Positions 21,690-22,587 of a stretch of DNA of 22,587 bases are shown one piece after another. The notes under the pieces are model-generated. The model was given only the letters and a program-made list of their open reading frames with translations. It searched no databases and was not told the DNA's origin. This DNA comes from an uncultured Clostridia bacterium (GTDB lineage: Bacteria > Bacillota > Clostridia > Oscillospirales > Acutalibacteraceae). Both the position numbers and the translations under genes were made by a program. Within the stretch, counting starts at the first letter, position 1. The number at the start of each line of letters is the position of its first letter. The DNA lies in assembly GCA_937888485.1 (NCBI GenBank), contig CALAQQ010000133.1, forward strand, positions 1 through 22,587. The letters run 5' to 3'.

Positions 21690-22048
21690 CTTCTCACCAT
21701 CCTTATTGCTTTTGAAACAGTCCTCTCGTTTGTTGTCAAATCGATGTAGGTTTCCTTTGCATCCGTTATGCCAGCCATTGTAAAGCCGTACTTGTCGAAT
21801 GCTGCAAGAATTGTGATGAGTCCGCTGAAATTGCTTGAAATTGAAAACTCTTTGATTTTGTAATAATTCAGGTTTTCCACAATGCCTTCGATTTCACGCT
21901 CCCAAATGATATCGTAAAAGTTTATCATGTCATTTCCTGCTTCAAGGCTGTGTTTATATGCCCAAAACAGCCTTATATTGATGTTTTCTTCTGTTGTTTT
22001 TGCTCTTTCTGCAATCACTTTCTCAATTGCCGGAATTGGTGTTTTCAT
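21686..22048 (-). CDS. Accessory protein, probably DUF7698-like
   Basis: A 120-residue soluble protein: MKTPIPAIEKVIAERAKTTEENINIRLFWAYKHSL at the start, INFYDIIWEREIEGIVENLNYY in the middle, then KEFSISSNFSGLITILAAFDKYGFTMAGITDAKETYIDL. It resembles small conserved proteins often found beside DUF4314 in clostridial integrative elements (I believe DUF7698), with no known function. The ATG at 22048 has AAGGGAGAT upstream. It leads a two-gene unit with the DUF4314 gene and is divergent from the glycoside hydrolase gene. Confidence 0.65.
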   Translation of the reverse strand: MKTPIPAIEKVIAERAKTTEENINIRLFWAYKHSLEAGNDMINFYDIIWEREIEGIVENLNYYKIKEFSISSNFSGLITILAAFDKYGFTMAGITDAKETYIDLTTNERTVSKAIRMVRR

Positions 22049-22142
22049 AGTAATATCTCCCTTGTTTGTAGTAGTGACATATTAACTCTGAAAAGGTATA
22101 TTATCCAGTTGTTTATGAGCATAATCAGCACAAATATTCAGG

Positions 22143-22170
22143 TTGTATTTTGTTGCATTTATGATATAAT
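22143..22170 (+). promoter_or_regulatory. Promoter of the GH5-type hydrolase gene
   Basis: TTGTAT (22143-22148), a 16-base spacer and a perfect TATAAT (22165-22170), 46 bases before the ATG. The same intergenic region must hold the promoter of the divergent accessory genes. Confidence 0.65.
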
Positions 22171-22216
22171 TTTATCAATGTAACAAATTAACTATGAACA
22201 TAAGGAAGTGTGTAAT

Positions 22217-22587
22217 ATGAGCCTGAGTATACTTCATTGTGACGGAGAAAGAATTATCAATGCCGAGGGAAAGCAAGTATTTCTGCGCGGAACAAATCTC
22301 GGCGGATGGTTACTTGATGAATTATGGCAAGGATTTTTCAAAGGCGGAGAAGCTCAATGGGATATCGTAACCACGCTTGAAAGGCGTTTCGGTAAGGAAG
22401 AAGCAGACCGACTCATAAAAATCCGCGAGGACAACTATATCACCGAATATGATCTTGATTATCTTCAGTCGCTCGGTTTCACCTGCGTGCGTGTACCGTT
22501 CTGGTACCGTAATTTCCAGACGGATGATAACGGCACCTGGAAACGCAAAGAAAACGGTGAAATTGATTTTTCGCGCCTTGATTGGAT
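22217..22587 (+). CDS. Glycoside hydrolase family 5-type enzyme, N-terminal part (runs off the right edge)
   Basis: The first ~123 codons of a cellulase/exo-glucanase-like enzyme. After MSLSILHCDGERIINAEGK comes the hallmark VFLRGTNLGGWLLDELW, and later DLDYLQSLGFTCVRVPFWYRNF, the start of the GH5 TIM barrel (beta-1 with Arg-Gly-x-Asn-Leu-Gly-Gly-Trp and the Arg-Val-Pro strand). There is no signal peptide, so it probably acts in the cytoplasm on imported oligosaccharides. The ATG at 22217 has AAGGAAG upstream. Catalytic glutamates lie beyond the window. Whether it is cargo of the element or a host gene past its end cannot be told. Confidence 0.85.
   Translation, partial: MSLSILHCDGERIINAEGKQVFLRGTNLGGWLLDELWQGFFKGGEAQWDIVTTLERRFGKEEADRLIKIREDNYITEYDLDYLQSLGFTCVRVPFWYRNFQTDDNGTWKRKENGEIDFSRLDW

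Overview
The window looks like a low-GC, anaerobic, spore-forming Firmicute of the Clostridia, most likely an Oscillospiraceae/Ruminococcaceae-type gut organism. The evidence is an oxygen-sensitive class III ribonucleotide reductase with its radical-SAM activase, spore genes (cotJA, cotJB, cotJC fragment, a DUF3794 spore protein) and strong AGGAGG-type ribosome binding sites. This placement is inference from gene content and style; no 16S or tRNA gene was seen.

Layout. (1) Positions 1 to about 900 carry the start of alaS and the last ~90 codons of a formate/nitrite transporter. Their codon style differs from the rest, and they are fused in frame to a truncated DUF3794 gene, so this is either a rearrangement or an assembly chimera. 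(2) 1.8-4.9 kb, plus strand: a YdbC-type ssDNA-binding protein, then a sugar:cation symporter and a Gfo/Idh/MocA oxidoreductase, closed by a bidirectional terminator. (3) 4.9-9.2 kb, minus strand: nrdG, nrdD and trxB. NrdD carries a C-terminal thioredoxin-like domain, and trxB beside it lacks the usual NADPH motif. Both nrdG and nrdD have near-perfect NrdR boxes in their promoters. (4) A GtrA-like membrane protein (9.3-9.85 kb), then a tightly packed nucleoside-salvage operon on the minus strand: Cof-type HAD phosphatase, deoC, deoD, cdd, pdp (13.9 to 9.9 kb), with a strong TTGACA/TATACT promoter.

(5) 13.99-14.65 kb, plus strand: the spore-coat operon cotJA-cotJB-cotJC. cotJC is cut after about 63 codons, and from that point the sequence belongs to a mobile element. 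(6) 14.65 kb to at least 22 kb: the element, nearly all genes on the minus strand. It has a large serine recombinase whose gene runs out into cotJC, a small SHOCT-like ORF, a lone 5'-truncated HK97-type major capsid gene, a primase/DUF3987 replication protein, an array of about six 73-bp-spaced repeats upstream of the primase, and small accessory genes (DUF6809, DUF4314, a probable DUF7698). A ~270-bp terminal-inverted-repeat element (MITE-like) lies between the recombinase and the small ORF. (7) The window ends in the first 123 codons of a GH5-type glycoside hydrolase on the plus strand.

The most interesting biology is the serine-recombinase element sitting inside a spore-coat gene. The geometry resembles the developmentally excised sigK/skin and spsM/SPbeta elements, although the second end is outside this window. 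Also notable are the self-contained redoxin arrangement of the class III reductase, the multi-box NrdR control region, and the helically phased repeat array next to the element's primase.
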